From assembly GCF_030269125.1 (NCBI RefSeq), contig NZ_BSSM01000006.1, positions 248,001 through 312,000 on the forward strand: a stretch of 64,000 nucleotides of DNA, written 5' to 3'. This document shows positions 16,725 through 25,432 of this stretch, piece after piece. The DNA comes from Streptomyces hygroscopicus subsp. hygroscopicus. Lineage in GTDB: Bacteria > Actinomycetota > Actinomycetes > Streptomycetales > Streptomycetaceae. A model generated the notes under the pieces. That model saw only the letters and a program-made list of their open reading frames with translations, made no database searches and was not told the DNA's origin. Position numbers and translations under genes: made by a program. Each line of letters begins with the position of its first letter. The first letter of the stretch is position 1.

Positions 16725-17762
16725 GTGGCGTCCCATCGTCGAACCAAGCAGCCGAGCCGCACACGCGTCACCGTGCTGACCACCGCGGCCGCCGCTGTCG
16801 CCGCGCTCAGCGCGAACGCCGCCCATGCCGCGCCGAGCGAGAAGCCCGGCACGGACGAGGTCAAGGCGAGGGTCGACAAGCTCTACGAGCAGGCGGAGCA
16901 GGCCACCGAGAAGTACAACGGGGCCAAGGAGAAGCAGCAGAAGCTGCAGAAGGAGATATCCACGATCCAGGACAGCGTCGCCCGGGGCCAGCAGGAGCTC
17001 AACACGCTTCGCGACGGCCTCGGTTCGCTGGCGACCGCCCAGTACCGATCCGGCGGCATCGATTCCTCGGTCCAGCTCTTCCTGTCCTCCGACCCGGACG
17101 ACTTCCTCGACAAGGCGTCCACGCTCGACCAGTTGAGCAGCCAGCAGGTCGGGGCCCTGAAGAAGATCCAGGAGAAGCAGCGCGAACTCGGCCAGGAGCG
17201 GGCGGAGGCCACCGAGAAGCTCGAGGACCTCGCCGCCACCCGCACCGAGCTGGGCAAGAAGAAGAAGGAGGTCCAGGGCAAGCTCGCCGAGGCGCAGAAG
17301 CTCCTCAACACACTGACCGCCAAGGAGAAGGCGGCCCTCACCGCCGAGCAGCAGCGCGCCGACCGTTCCTCCGCCGCCCGCGTGGACCTCGGCGACGACA
17401 CCTCCGCCTCCGGCCGGGCGGGGGCGGCCTTCTCCGCGGCCCGGAGCCAGATCGGCAAGCCCTACGTCTACGGCGCCACCGGTCCCTCCTCCTACGACTG
17501 CTCGGGCCTGACCTCCTGGGCCTACGCCCAGGCGGGCGTCTCCATACCGCGCACCTCCGAGGCCCAGGCCAACACCGGCACCCGCCTCACCCGGAGCCAG
17601 CTCCAGGTCGGCGATCTGGTCTTCTTCTTCAACGACCTGCACCACGTGGGCCTCTACGCCGGCAACGGCCAGGTCCTCCATGCCCCTCGCACCGGCACGG
17701 TCGTCCGGTACGAATCGATGGACACCATCGGCGGACCGTTCATGTTCGGCGTCCGCGTCTGA
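16725..17762 (+). CDS. Secreted NlpC/P60 peptidoglycan endopeptidase with coiled coil
   Basis: 345 residues. Signal peptide about 1-35 ending at AHAAP. Two coiled-coil blocks (about 45-95 and 140-212) are rich in Lys, Glu and Gln, as in RipA-type hydrolases, and may keep the enzyme inactive or position it. The NlpC/P60 domain (about 235-345) has catalytic Cys259 in YDCSGL, His307 in HHVGLY and a third polar residue His319. Such enzymes cut the D-iGlu/DAP stem-peptide bond in growth, division or spore germination. GTG 16725 follows AAGGAG. Control may involve the structured leader. Confidence 0.92.
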   Translation: MASHRRTKQPSRTRVTVLTTAAAAVAALSANAAHAAPSEKPGTDEVKARVDKLYEQAEQATEKYNGAKEKQQKLQKEISTIQDSVARGQQELNTLRDGLGSLATAQYRSGGIDSSVQLFLSSDPDDFLDKASTLDQLSSQQVGALKKIQEKQRELGQERAEATEKLEDLAATRTELGKKKKEVQGKLAEAQKLLNTLTAKEKAALTAEQQRADRSSAARVDLGDDTSASGRAGAAFSAARSQIGKPYVYGATGPSSYDCSGLTSWAYAQAGVSIPRTSEAQANTGTRLTRSQLQVGDLVFFFNDLHHVGLYAGNGQVLHAPRTGTVVRYESMDTIGGPFMFGVRV

Positions 17763-17791
17763 CCGTCGCGACGGTCGCCGCCTCGGCCGGG

Positions 17792-17817
17792 GCCGGGAGA
17801 CCGGTGGCTCCCGGCCG
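17792..17817. terminator. Bidirectional hairpin between NlpC/P60 gene and cluster B
   Basis: Perfect 9-bp arms GGCCGGGAG and CTCCCGGCC with an 8-base loop lie between two convergent genes. A second perfect palindrome GACCGTCGCGACGGTC sits directly at the NlpC stop codon (17762-17777). Confidence 0.7.
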
Positions 17818-17837
17818 CGACGGGTCGGCACGGGGTC

Positions 17838-18857
17838 TCAGCCCCGGTCGTCGGGAACGCCCGCACCGCTGAGGGCGGCCACGGTCTCCTCCCCGCGGGT
17901 GAGGGAGAGGCCGGCGCGGCGGAACTGGGCGAGTTTGCCGGTGATCGTCTGACCGACGGGAGTGTGACCCCAGATGCTGATGCCCTGGTGGGTGCTCGGT
18001 TCCCATGTGGTCTCGTCGATGACGACCGGGTTCCAGCCGACCTCCCACTCGAAGCCCGAGGGGGTGCGGGCGTAGTACGAAAGCTCCTTGTCGTTGGTGT
18101 GCTGGCCGATGGACAGGGCCATGTCGAAGCCGAGTTCGTGCACGCGCTGGTAGCTCCGGGCGAGGTCGTCGAGGGTGGCGACCTGGATGTTGAGATGCTG
18201 GACCCGGGTGCGGACCGGGTCGACCGGCAGGCCCCGGGTGGCGGCGATGGCGATGGAGTGGTGGCGTTCGTTGACGCGCAGGAAGCGGATCTTGAGTCTG
18301 AGGCCGCTGATGGTCTCGTCGATGTAGTCGGTCAGGCGGGCGTCGAAGAGGGTGTCGAAGTAACCGCGCAGCCGCGTCGGCCGGGTGGAGGTGATCGCGA
18401 TGTGCCCCATGCCGGAATCACCCGTGACGAAGCCGGAGGCCGGCATGCGCAGCGGCTCGGCGGACCGGCGCGGGGTCGTGTAGATCTCCTGCGTGATGCG
18501 CTTGGGACCGGGGAAGCGCAGGAGGCGTTCGACGCCGCGCAGGGACGCCTCCTCGGCGGCGCCCTCGACGGCGGGAACGCCGTGGGCACGGAGCCGGGCC
18601 GCTATCCGCTCGAAGGCGGCGTGGTCGTCGATGTGCCAGCCGGTGGCGACGACGTCCTCGGCGGGGCCGCGCCGGATCAGGAAGCGGCACTCCTGGTCGT
18701 CGAGGCGGAAGCGCATCAGGTCGCGGGAGAGGTCGTCGTGGTGCATGCCGATGGCCTCGGCGCCGAAACGGCGCCAGTCGGCGAAGCGGTCGGTCTCGAT
18801 GACGATGTAGCCGAGGTGGACGGCGCCGAAGACGGAGGCTTTCGCGTACGTGTTCAT
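17838..18857 (-). CDS. Type I extradiol dioxygenase, cluster B
   Basis: 339 residues, two VOC modules (about 10-130 and 145-285) as in 2,3-dihydroxybiphenyl or catechol 2,3-dioxygenases. Iron ligands are H152 in MGHIAIT, H221 in VQHLNIQ and E272 in FEWEVGW, at family-typical places. It would open a catechol-type ring next to the hydroxyls, giving a 2-hydroxy-6-oxo-dienoate. Its ATG overlaps the stop of the upstream C-C hydrolase (ATGA), so the two are translated together. It is last in the cluster B operon. The ring substrate cannot be told from sequence. Confidence 0.9.
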   Translation of the reverse strand: MNTYAKASVFGAVHLGYIVIETDRFADWRRFGAEAIGMHHDDLSRDLMRFRLDDQECRFLIRRGPAEDVVATGWHIDDHAAFERIAARLRAHGVPAVEGAAEEASLRGVERLLRFPGPKRITQEIYTTPRRSAEPLRMPASGFVTGDSGMGHIAITSTRPTRLRGYFDTLFDARLTDYIDETISGLRLKIRFLRVNERHHSIAIAATRGLPVDPVRTRVQHLNIQVATLDDLARSYQRVHELGFDMALSIGQHTNDKELSYYARTPSGFEWEVGWNPVVIDETTWEPSTHQGISIWGHTPVGQTITGKLAQFRRAGLSLTRGEETVAALSGAGVPDDRG

Positions 18858-19717
18858 CGTCGGCCCGCCAGGAAGTCCGCGCACAGGCGGTTGAAGAGTC
18901 CGGCGCGTTCGAACTGCACCCAGTGGCCGGTGTTGGCGACCAGGTAGAGGTCGCAGGAGGGCAGGCGGTCGGCCAGCATCCGGCCGCCCGAGGGCCGGTT
19001 GACCTTGTCCTCGGCGCCCCACAGGACCAGGGTCGGCACGGGCAGCCGGGACAGGCGCGCGTCGCGGGTGAAGTCCATCCTCCACAGGGCGCGCAGCGAC
19101 GCGGGACGCCGCAGGGGCGGTGCCGCGACGACCTCCGGGTCGATGCTGTCCCGGTAGCGCGAGTCGATGACGCTCTCCGGTACGTCGGCGGCGTTGAAGA
19201 CCAGGTACTCGCGGATGAACGTCTCCAGCTTCCGCCGCGAAGGGCCGTCCCCGGTGTAGTAGCCGAGGAGGCTGTTGAGTCCCGGTGTGGGCAGTGCGCG
19301 GGTGGTGCCGACGCCGCCCGGCCCCATGAGCACCATGCGGTCGACCCGGTCCGGGGTGTCCAGGGCGAGGCGCAGGGCACAGGCTCCGCCGTAGGAGTTG
19401 CCGACGAAGTGCGCCTTGTCCAGGCCGAGTCGGTCCAGCACCCCGCGGATGCCGTCGGCGAGGTGGCCGAAGGGGTCGCAGGGGTCGACCCCCTTGGAGC
19501 TGCGGCCGTAGCCCGGCAGGTCGGGCACGATCACCCGGTGCCCCTTGGCCAGTTCCGCGATGTTCCGGGCGTAGTTGGAGACACCGGAGGCGCCGGGACC
19601 GCCGCCGTGCAGCAACAGCACGGGCGGCCCCTCACCGGCCTCGGCGACGAAGATCTTCTTGCCTGCGATGTCGAGCAGGGACTCCCGCATGGCGGGAAGC
19701 TCGGTGTGCGTGGTCAT
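18854..19717 (-). CDS. Meta-cleavage product hydrolase, alpha/beta fold (MhpC/BphD-like)
   Basis: 287 residues. Oxyanion loop HGGGPG at 37-42, nucleophile S108 in GNSYGG, acid D237 in WGAEDKV and base H265 in NTGHWVQFE: the full triad of C-C hydrolases that split 2-hydroxy-6-oxo-2,4-dienoates into a carboxylate and 2-hydroxypenta-2,4-dienoate. The ATG at 19717 has a GAGGA site and lies 8 bases past the hydroxylase stop. Together with the flanking dioxygenase and hydroxylase it completes a three-step meta-cleavage module. Confidence 0.9.
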   Translation of the reverse strand: MTTHTELPAMRESLLDIAGKKIFVAEAGEGPPVLLLHGGGPGASGVSNYARNIAELAKGHRVIVPDLPGYGRSSKGVDPCDPFGHLADGIRGVLDRLGLDKAHFVGNSYGGACALRLALDTPDRVDRMVLMGPGGVGTTRALPTPGLNSLLGYYTGDGPSRRKLETFIREYLVFNAADVPESVIDSRYRDSIDPEVVAAPPLRRPASLRALWRMDFTRDARLSRLPVPTLVLWGAEDKVNRPSGGRMLADRLPSCDLYLVANTGHWVQFERAGLFNRLCADFLAGRR

Positions 19718-19725
19718 GGTGGTCC

Positions 19726-21327
19726 TCACGAGGTGATGGAGGTGGTCTCGCGCGGTGCGGGGGCGAAGCCGGCGGGGGGCGGCGGGAGTCGCGCGCCGGC
19801 GGCCGCGGCCGCGTAGACGTACGCGTCCGGGCGCAGGGCGAGGGTGGTGACGCCGCGCCGGGTCATCCAGGGCAGCAGGACGCCGTCGCTGTCGACGAGC
19901 GTGCCCTCGGCCGGGCGGGAGCCGGCCGGCGTGATGGTGAGCGCGGGGACGTCCAGGCACGCCCACGTCGGCTGGGGTACCGGCGGTCCCCCGTGCAGGA
20001 GCAGCCACCGGCTCCCCAGCGCGTCGTCCAGGCGGACCCGGACTCCGTCGGGTCCGGTGACCCAGGGCTGCGGTATCTGGTGGCCGGACGCCTTGGTGCG
20101 CGGGCGGGCCTGGAAGCCGTCGGCGTAGCGGGCCTCGGGGATCCAGTGGGAGTCCTGGAGCCGCCCGCCGAGTCCCGGCAGGCGGTTCAGGACGGGCAGC
20201 ACACGGTCGCGGACCCGGGTGACCGCCGAGCGCCGCTCGGTGATGACCCGCCCCACGCGCACGGCGCGTCTGGTGACTTCCCTGACGTGCGGCTTGCGCT
20301 CGGCCTCGTAGGAGTCGAGGACCGCCTCCGGCAGTTCGCCGCGCAGGACCGCGTCCAGCTTCCAGCACAGGTTGGCGGCGTCCCGGACCCCGGCGGCCAT
20401 GCCCTGCCCGATCCACGGCGGCATGGCGTGGGCGGCGTCCCCGGCGAGGAAGACCCGGCCGACCCGGAAGCGGGCGGCGAAGCGGACGTGGTGGCTGTAG
20501 ACGGTGGCGCGCAGGACCTCGATCTGGTCGCGTCCGATGCCGTAACGGGCCACCAGGGCGTAGACCGCGTCGTCGGTGGTCAGGTACGCCTCGTCGTCGC
20601 CCGGCAGGATCGGGAACTCCCAGCGGTGATGGCCGAGCGGCGTCGGGCAGTCGACCGCCGGGCGGGCCGGGTCGCACCGGAAGCGCAGTCGGTCGTGGTC
20701 CGGCCAGGGCCTGAGCATCTTCGTGTCGATGACCACCCAGCGGTCCTCGTACGTCCGCCCCTCGTACCCCACGTTCAGTTGGGCGCGGGTGAGGCTGGAG
20801 CCGCCGTCGGCCGCGACGACGTAGGCCGCGCGCAGACGGCGCACGGAATCGTCGGCGGTGCCGACGACGGTGAGTTCCACGCCGGCGGCGTCCTGCCGCA
20901 GCCGCAGACACTCGTGCCGCAGCAGCACCTCCACGTTCGGATAGCGGTCCGTGCCCTCGCGCAGCACCTTCTCCAGCGCCGGCTGGTAGATGAACATCTG
21001 CGGCGGATGGCCGTGTCCGCGGGGGACGGGGCGGGCGCTGACGAAGGTCCGGCCCCTGGCGTCCACGAAGTCCAGCGGCCGCTCGGGCAGCATGTCCGGC
21101 TTCAGCCGCTCGGCCAGACCGGCGCGCTGCCAGATCCGTACGACCTCCTCGTCCGTGGAGATCGCCCGAGCCCGGGAGAACACCTCGGCGTCGCGCTCCA
21201 GCACGACGACCCTCAGCCCCCTCGCGCCCAGCAGGTTCGCCACGGTCACCCCCGTCGGCCCGTAGCCGATCACCGCCACGTCGTACGCACTGTCGTCGGC
21301 TCGGCCTCTGGCACTGACACCGCTCAC
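19726..21327 (-). CDS. FAD-dependent aromatic hydroxylase (MhpA-like), cluster B
   Basis: 533 residues. FAD-binding GYGPTGV about 20 residues in, VAADGGSS, and GDAAHAMPPWIGQG motifs mark a class A flavoprotein monooxygenase like 3-(3-hydroxyphenyl)propionate hydroxylase. A poorly conserved C-terminal domain follows. It would convert a phenol to a catechol for the dioxygenase downstream. GTG 21327 is chosen because GAGGTGA lies just upstream; the frame extends further but with no similarity. First gene of the operon, divergent from a TetR gene with a perfect palindrome between them. Confidence 0.89.
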   Translation of the reverse strand: MSGVSARGRADDSAYDVAVIGYGPTGVTVANLLGARGLRVVVLERDAEVFSRARAISTDEEVVRIWQRAGLAERLKPDMLPERPLDFVDARGRTFVSARPVPRGHGHPPQMFIYQPALEKVLREGTDRYPNVEVLLRHECLRLRQDAAGVELTVVGTADDSVRRLRAAYVVAADGGSSLTRAQLNVGYEGRTYEDRWVVIDTKMLRPWPDHDRLRFRCDPARPAVDCPTPLGHHRWEFPILPGDDEAYLTTDDAVYALVARYGIGRDQIEVLRATVYSHHVRFAARFRVGRVFLAGDAAHAMPPWIGQGMAAGVRDAANLCWKLDAVLRGELPEAVLDSYEAERKPHVREVTRRAVRVGRVITERRSAVTRVRDRVLPVLNRLPGLGGRLQDSHWIPEARYADGFQARPRTKASGHQIPQPWVTGPDGVRVRLDDALGSRWLLLHGGPPVPQPTWACLDVPALTITPAGSRPAEGTLVDSDGVLLPWMTRRGVTTLALRPDAYVYAAAAAGARLPPPPAGFAPAPRETTSITS

Positions 21328-21374
21328 CGGGTCACCTCGCTGTCGTCCCTGATCGACTCGTTGCTGTAGTGCTC

Positions 21375-21388
21375 GTTCCAATTGGAAC
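21375..21388. promoter_or_regulatory. Perfect 14-bp palindrome, likely TetR operator of cluster B
   Basis: GTTCCAATTGGAAC lies between the divergent hydroxylase (start 21327) and TetR (start 21453) genes. It is AT-rich relative to its surroundings and is the only perfect palindrome in the gap. Binding by the adjacent TetR protein is inferred. Confidence 0.7.
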
Positions 21389-21452
21389 AGCCGCTACGGT
21401 AAGCTGGTCCCCAGAGACGGTCAAGGGCCGGTACGACAGGAAGGGCACCCTC

Positions 21453-22085
21453 ATGACGAGGCCGCAGACGGCTCGCAAGAAGCGCGCGAACGGGGTGGAG
21501 TCGCGGCAGCGGATCCTCGACGCCGCGGTGGAGATCGCGGGCGAGCGCGGGTACGAGGGAACCTCGATCGCGGCGGTCAGCGCCAAGTGCGGCCTGCCCG
21601 CGAGTTCGATCTACTGGCACTTCAAGGACAAGGACGACCTGATCGCCGCGGTCATCGAGCGCAGCTTCGAGACCTGGCTCGCGGCCGTCGAACTGCCGGG
21701 AGAAGAGGCGGGCACGCCCCTGGAGCGGGTCACGGCCATGGCCTCGAACGTGGCGAAGTCGCTGGTGGACGCGCCCGACTTCCTGCGCCTCGGCCTCATG
21801 CTCGCCCTGGAGCGGCGGCCGGCGGAGCCCCGGGGCCGGACCGTCTTCCTCCACGTTCGTGACATCGCGAGTCAGAAGGTCGCCGAAGTCGTCCGGACCC
21901 TGCTTCCCGACCTCGACGAGGACGCCGTGCGCACCCTGACCACCTACGCCGTCGCCGGCGCCGACGGCCTGTTCGTGCAGCGGGAGATCAACGGCGACGG
22001 CGTCGACCTGGTGGCGATGTTCGAGCTGCACGCGCAGCTGGTCCACGAGGCCGCCACCCGTATGGCCGCGAGGAAGAGAGGATGA
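21453..22085 (+). CDS. TetR-family regulator of cluster B
   Basis: 210 residues. N-terminal helix-turn-helix (about 12-60) with IAAVSAKCGLPASSIYWHFKDKDDLIAAV, typical TetR/AcrR. The C-terminal half is the expected size. ATG 21453 has an AGGAAGGG site. It is divergent from the hydroxylase-hydrolase-dioxygenase operon. Its stop overlaps an ATG (22082) that starts a ruined 2-keto-4-pentenoate hydratase, so it once headed a coupled two-gene unit. Confidence 0.88.
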   Translation: MTRPQTARKKRANGVESRQRILDAAVEIAGERGYEGTSIAAVSAKCGLPASSIYWHFKDKDDLIAAVIERSFETWLAAVELPGEEAGTPLERVTAMASNVAKSLVDAPDFLRLGLMLALERRPAEPRGRTVFLHVRDIASQKVAEVVRTLLPDLDEDAVRTLTTYAVAGADGLFVQREINGDGVDLVAMFELHAQLVHEAATRMAARKRG

Positions 22086-22700
22086 CCCTGCCGGGCGGTG
22101 GTGCGCGAAGGCCGCCGTCCGTCTCCCGCGGGAGGCCGGCCGCCACGCGGCACCGGTCGAGCCGGTCTCGGCGCGGCGGCCCGGACTCGATCCGGCCGAC
22201 GCCTACGCCATGCCGTGTCGCGTCGTCGTCCCAGCGTCCGTGAGTCGTCCCGCGTCCGTCACCATCCCGGTCGGGCACGATGCCGGCCCGGCCTCGGCCA
22301 CGACGCGGCGGCTCCCCGGTGCCGGCGAACCGGGCTTCGGCCATCGGCGCCGGGGCCCCGGCCGCACGGTGACCGGCGTCCCCGCGGTCACCGAGGCGGT
22401 CTCCCCGGCGCCGGAGATCTCCGGCGCCGGACCGCGCCCCGCGGATCACCCGGTCGGCACCGCCGGTCGGTCGGCAGCCGGTGGACGCCGATGGAGTACG
22501 ACCACGGCCCGGCCGCCGTCGCCACCGAACTCCTCGCCGACGGCGAGCGGATGCGCCCCCGCAGCCGCGCCGAGGCCCCGGGCCACCCGGCCGCCGCAGT
22601 GGAGGGCTCGCCAACACCCCGGGCGCCCAAGGCACTTGTCCCGAACCCGGCCGGCCGGCCCTTGCCCGGCGCCATGACCACCGCGCGCCCCCCGTCGTCA
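22082..22700 (+). pseudogene. Frameshifted remnant of a 2-keto-4-pentenoate hydratase (MhpD-like)
   Basis: Family pieces appear in order in different frames. PVEPVSARRPGLDPADAYA lies at about 22150-22210. GHDAGPASATTRRLPGAGEPGFGH (normally VGHKVGLTS...GVDEPDFGH) ends near 22340. GPGRTVTGVPAVTEAVSPAPEI (normally the segment before the active-site IEI-DSR motif) follows with about 40 residues missing between. ELLADGE and GHPAAAV come next in a second frame, then GLANTPGAQGT in a third, then PGAMTTA near 22680. At least three frame changes and one or two deletions are needed. MhpD hydrates 2-hydroxypenta-2,4-dienoate, the product expected from the cluster B hydrolase, so the pathway has lost its next enzyme here. 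Confidence 0.72.
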
Positions 22701-22840
22701 CCCCGGAGCCATCCCCGAGAGCGTCAGCAGGCCACCGCATGCCCGCCGCGCCCCGCCCGGCTGGATCCCCGAGGCGGTCCCCTCCCGGCATCCGGACCGA
22801 TCCGACGGACCGTCGCCCGGTCCGCCGATGTGCCGGGACG

Positions 22841-24355
22841 TCAGGCGACGCGGGTCAGCGGGGGGCACTCCCAGGCCCCGTCGATCACCTCCGGGTGAGG
22901 CCGGTACATGCGCAGAGCCACGAACCAGGTGCCCTCCTTCGCGGTGGGCAGCCAGTTGGCTTCCCTGCCCTGTTCCGGCGGCTCACTCTGCAGGTGGATC
23001 GTCAGCCCGCCGTCCCCGTCCCACTCCAGACCGGCGCTGCGGTCGCCCACCGCGTAGCGGTCCTCCGGGTTGGGGATGAGGTTCATGTCCTCCCCGTAGG
23101 CGGTCATCGACCAGAAGGCGTCGACCGGCGGCAGCGCGTCCCCGGGGAAGCGCAGTTCGTACCGGCCCTCGGAGGTCAGCTTCCTGCCGTCCGCGTCGTC
23201 GAAGTTGAGCAGGTAGACCGCTTCGGCGGGGTCGTTGGCGGCGACACCGAGCAGCGACTGGTCGGCGGCGCGTTTGAGGAAGTCGTCGCCGAAGCGTCCC
23301 ATCTGCGGGGGAGGGTAACGCCAGCCGTTGACGAGGTGGGCCCAGTCGCCGCTGAGGAGCTGCTGTCTGAACAGGGGAACGCCGACGGCGGCGGCCCGGG
23401 ACAGGCTTCGTCTGACCGCCTCCGGCTGGGCCTCGACGTCGAGGCCGGGGCCTATGCCGATCTGCGCGAACTGCTGGAGGAGAACGCGGTGGTGGGACGG
23501 TGGAGGGTTCTCGGCCAGCATCGCGTTCAAGGTCTTCCACGGCCCCAGGGGGTCCTCCTGCGCCGGGACGGGTGTCAGGACGTCACGGCTTTCCGGAACC
23601 TGCGCGTCCGGCTTGCCGAACAGGCTCAGCGGGGTGAGCCGGTACCGCTCCTGGAGTTCCCGGACGCGTGGCACGTCGTCCGGACCGCTCACGAGCGTGC
23701 GGCCGAGGACGAGGACCCAGGGGCTCGGGGCCTTCTTCAGGCGTCGCACCTCGGCGGGAAGTTTTCCCTTCCACTCCGGTCCGACGAGGGCGAAGTCGCC
23801 CGCGCCCCGACCCGTGGTGCGCTGACCGACGTAGTCGAAGTTGTCGGAGGTGATCCCCACCAGTTCGAAGGAGAAGTAGCGCTCACCCATGTCCGGGTGG
23901 GAGAGGATGACCGGCTCGGCCGTGAGGTTCACCCAGGCAACGGAATACAGGGTGTCATTGTTGGGGCACCCGCCGTCGCGGTACGTGGCGTCCAGCAAAC
24001 GCTCGGCGTGCCAGAAATGGTTGACGGCCGCGTACGGCACCGTGGCGGGGTTCCGCGGCTGCGTCACCCAGTCGTACCTCAGCTGGGCGTTGTAGATGTA
24101 CGGGAACCCGTAGACGAACGCCTGCTCACCGAGCGTGTAGGCGTACTCGCCGCGCCAGTCGTCGACGCGGCCGGTCAGGAGCGGCTTCACCGCCTGACCC
24201 AGCGCCGGCGCGATGTCCGGCAGATGGCGTGCGCGATCGAGCGTGGCCCTCGGGTGCAGGGCCGCGTGCCCCGCGGCCCGTGCCACCGTGACGGCCGCGC
24301 CGGCCACGCCTTCGGGGATCCGCCGCCAGGCAGGGCTCTGTGATGGTTCGGACAT
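22841..24355 (-). CDS. DUF1254/DUF1214 domain protein
   Basis: 504 residues. The DUF1254 domain (about 75-210) is recognised by YGFPYIYNAQLRYDWV, GGCPNNDTLYSVAWVNL and YFSFELVGITSDNFDYVG. The DUF1214 domain (about 380-490) shows LPPVDAFWSMTAYGEDMNLIPNPEDRYAVGDRS and GTWFVALRMYRP. These domains often occur together in proteins of unknown function, many secreted. Here there is a weak amphipathic N-terminus and no clear signal peptide. The ATG at 24355 is favoured by homology; the ribosome site is poor. It stands alone, with the fasciclin gene divergent from it. Confidence 0.82.
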   Translation of the reverse strand: MSEPSQSPAWRRIPEGVAGAAVTVARAAGHAALHPRATLDRARHLPDIAPALGQAVKPLLTGRVDDWRGEYAYTLGEQAFVYGFPYIYNAQLRYDWVTQPRNPATVPYAAVNHFWHAERLLDATYRDGGCPNNDTLYSVAWVNLTAEPVILSHPDMGERYFSFELVGITSDNFDYVGQRTTGRGAGDFALVGPEWKGKLPAEVRRLKKAPSPWVLVLGRTLVSGPDDVPRVRELQERYRLTPLSLFGKPDAQVPESRDVLTPVPAQEDPLGPWKTLNAMLAENPPPSHHRVLLQQFAQIGIGPGLDVEAQPEAVRRSLSRAAAVGVPLFRQQLLSGDWAHLVNGWRYPPPQMGRFGDDFLKRAADQSLLGVAANDPAEAVYLLNFDDADGRKLTSEGRYELRFPGDALPPVDAFWSMTAYGEDMNLIPNPEDRYAVGDRSAGLEWDGDGGLTIHLQSEPPEQGREANWLPTAKEGTWFVALRMYRPHPEVIDGAWECPPLTRVA

Positions 24356-24741
24356 ATCGGCACCACTTCGCTCAACAGCATCGAGGGCGGGTTCTTCGAA
24401 CCCCGCCGGTGGTCCCTCCCCCGCACCATCCTCCCCCGTGTCGCCGGTCGACGCAGCCGGGGAGTCCGCTCCGCCCCGGCCACGGCGGCACGGAGAACAC
24501 GACGCCGGCGGCCCGGGAGCCGGGCGTTGTCCACGACACCCTGGCCTGCCGGTCCCAACTGCCCGTCCCTCCACGGCACGGGCCCTTCGAGATGCGGTCG
24601 ACGGCGCCCGCTGGATACGCTCGCTGAGTGGCCGGGGGACGACGGCCCAGGGCCGTGGCGCGACAGCCGCCCCACTCCCCCGGCGGACTTCCGCAGTCCC
24701 AACCTCTGCACTGTTCACACCTCCACGGGAGGAAGGTCGCG
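24356..24741. other. Divergent intergenic region, DUF1254 / fasciclin genes
   Basis: About 385 bases with no supported gene. It should contain two promoters. I see no clear palindrome. Confidence 0.4.
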
Positions 24742-25320
24742 ATGAGGTTCACCCGCATGCGCACAGCAAAGGCCACCGCGACGGTTCTGCTCGCCGTCCC
24801 GCTCGCCCTCGGAGGTCTGACAGCGCAGAGCCACGCGCAAGGCGCGTCCCCCAGCCCGTCGGGGACGTTCGGTCCCGGCTGTGCGGCGCTCTCCCAGAAG
24901 GCCGACACGGCCAAGGACAAGGTCATGGAGGCCGCGGCCGCGTACCCGCAGCTCAGTCAGCTGGTCTCGGCCACGGTCCGGGCAAGGCTGAACGACGACC
25001 TCGACGGGAAGTCCGACATCACCGTCTTCGTTCCCAACAACCAGGCGTTCAAGAACGTCACCACGTCACAGCTCACCTCGCTCCTCCAGAACCAGGGGCA
25101 GCTGAAGAAGGTGCTGACATACCACGTCGTGGACAAGCGGATCACCCCCGACCAACTGGCCAACGGCTCCTTCACGACGGTGGAGGGCGGCAAACTGACC
25201 ACGTCGGGCTCGGGCACCTCCTTCAAGGTCGACGGCAAGGCGAACATCGTCTGCGGCAACATCAAGGCCGCGAACGCCACCATCTACGTCATCGACACCG
25301 TTCTCCAGCCCCCGTCCTGA
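24742..25320 (+). CDS. Secreted fasciclin-domain protein
   Basis: 192 residues. Signal peptide about 1-33 (LLAVPLALGGLTAQSHAQ). A single fasciclin (FAS1) domain occupies about 60-190: DITVFVPNNQAFKNV is the H1-like motif and KVLTYHVVDKRITP the YH motif. It ends in ATIYVIDTVLQPP. FAS1 domains mediate adhesion or protein binding at the cell surface. ATG 24742 follows GGGAGGAAGG. One Cys precedes the domain and one lies within it, perhaps forming a disulphide. It appears monocistronic, ending at a large hairpin. Confidence 0.9.
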   Translation: MRFTRMRTAKATATVLLAVPLALGGLTAQSHAQGASPSPSGTFGPGCAALSQKADTAKDKVMEAAAAYPQLSQLVSATVRARLNDDLDGKSDITVFVPNNQAFKNVTTSQLTSLLQNQGQLKKVLTYHVVDKRITPDQLANGSFTTVEGGKLTTSGSGTSFKVDGKANIVCGNIKAANATIYVIDTVLQPPS

Positions 25321-25340
25321 CGCCTGGGACACCGCGCGGC

Positions 25341-25386
25341 CCCGGGCCGCCGTGTACGACGGGAACCGCGTACGCGGCGGCCCGGG
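25341..25386. terminator. Long hairpin between convergent fasciclin and PHB-depolymerase genes
   Basis: Perfect 12-bp arms CCCGGGCCGCCG (25341-25352) and CGGCGGCCCGGG (25375-25386), extended by about six more inner pairs including one G-U, enclose a 10-base loop. Placed between two gene ends, it likely terminates both. Confidence 0.72.
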
Positions 25387-25432
25387 AACCCTTCGTGACG
25401 GTCACCGCGACCGCGGTTCGCCGTCCGCGGGT

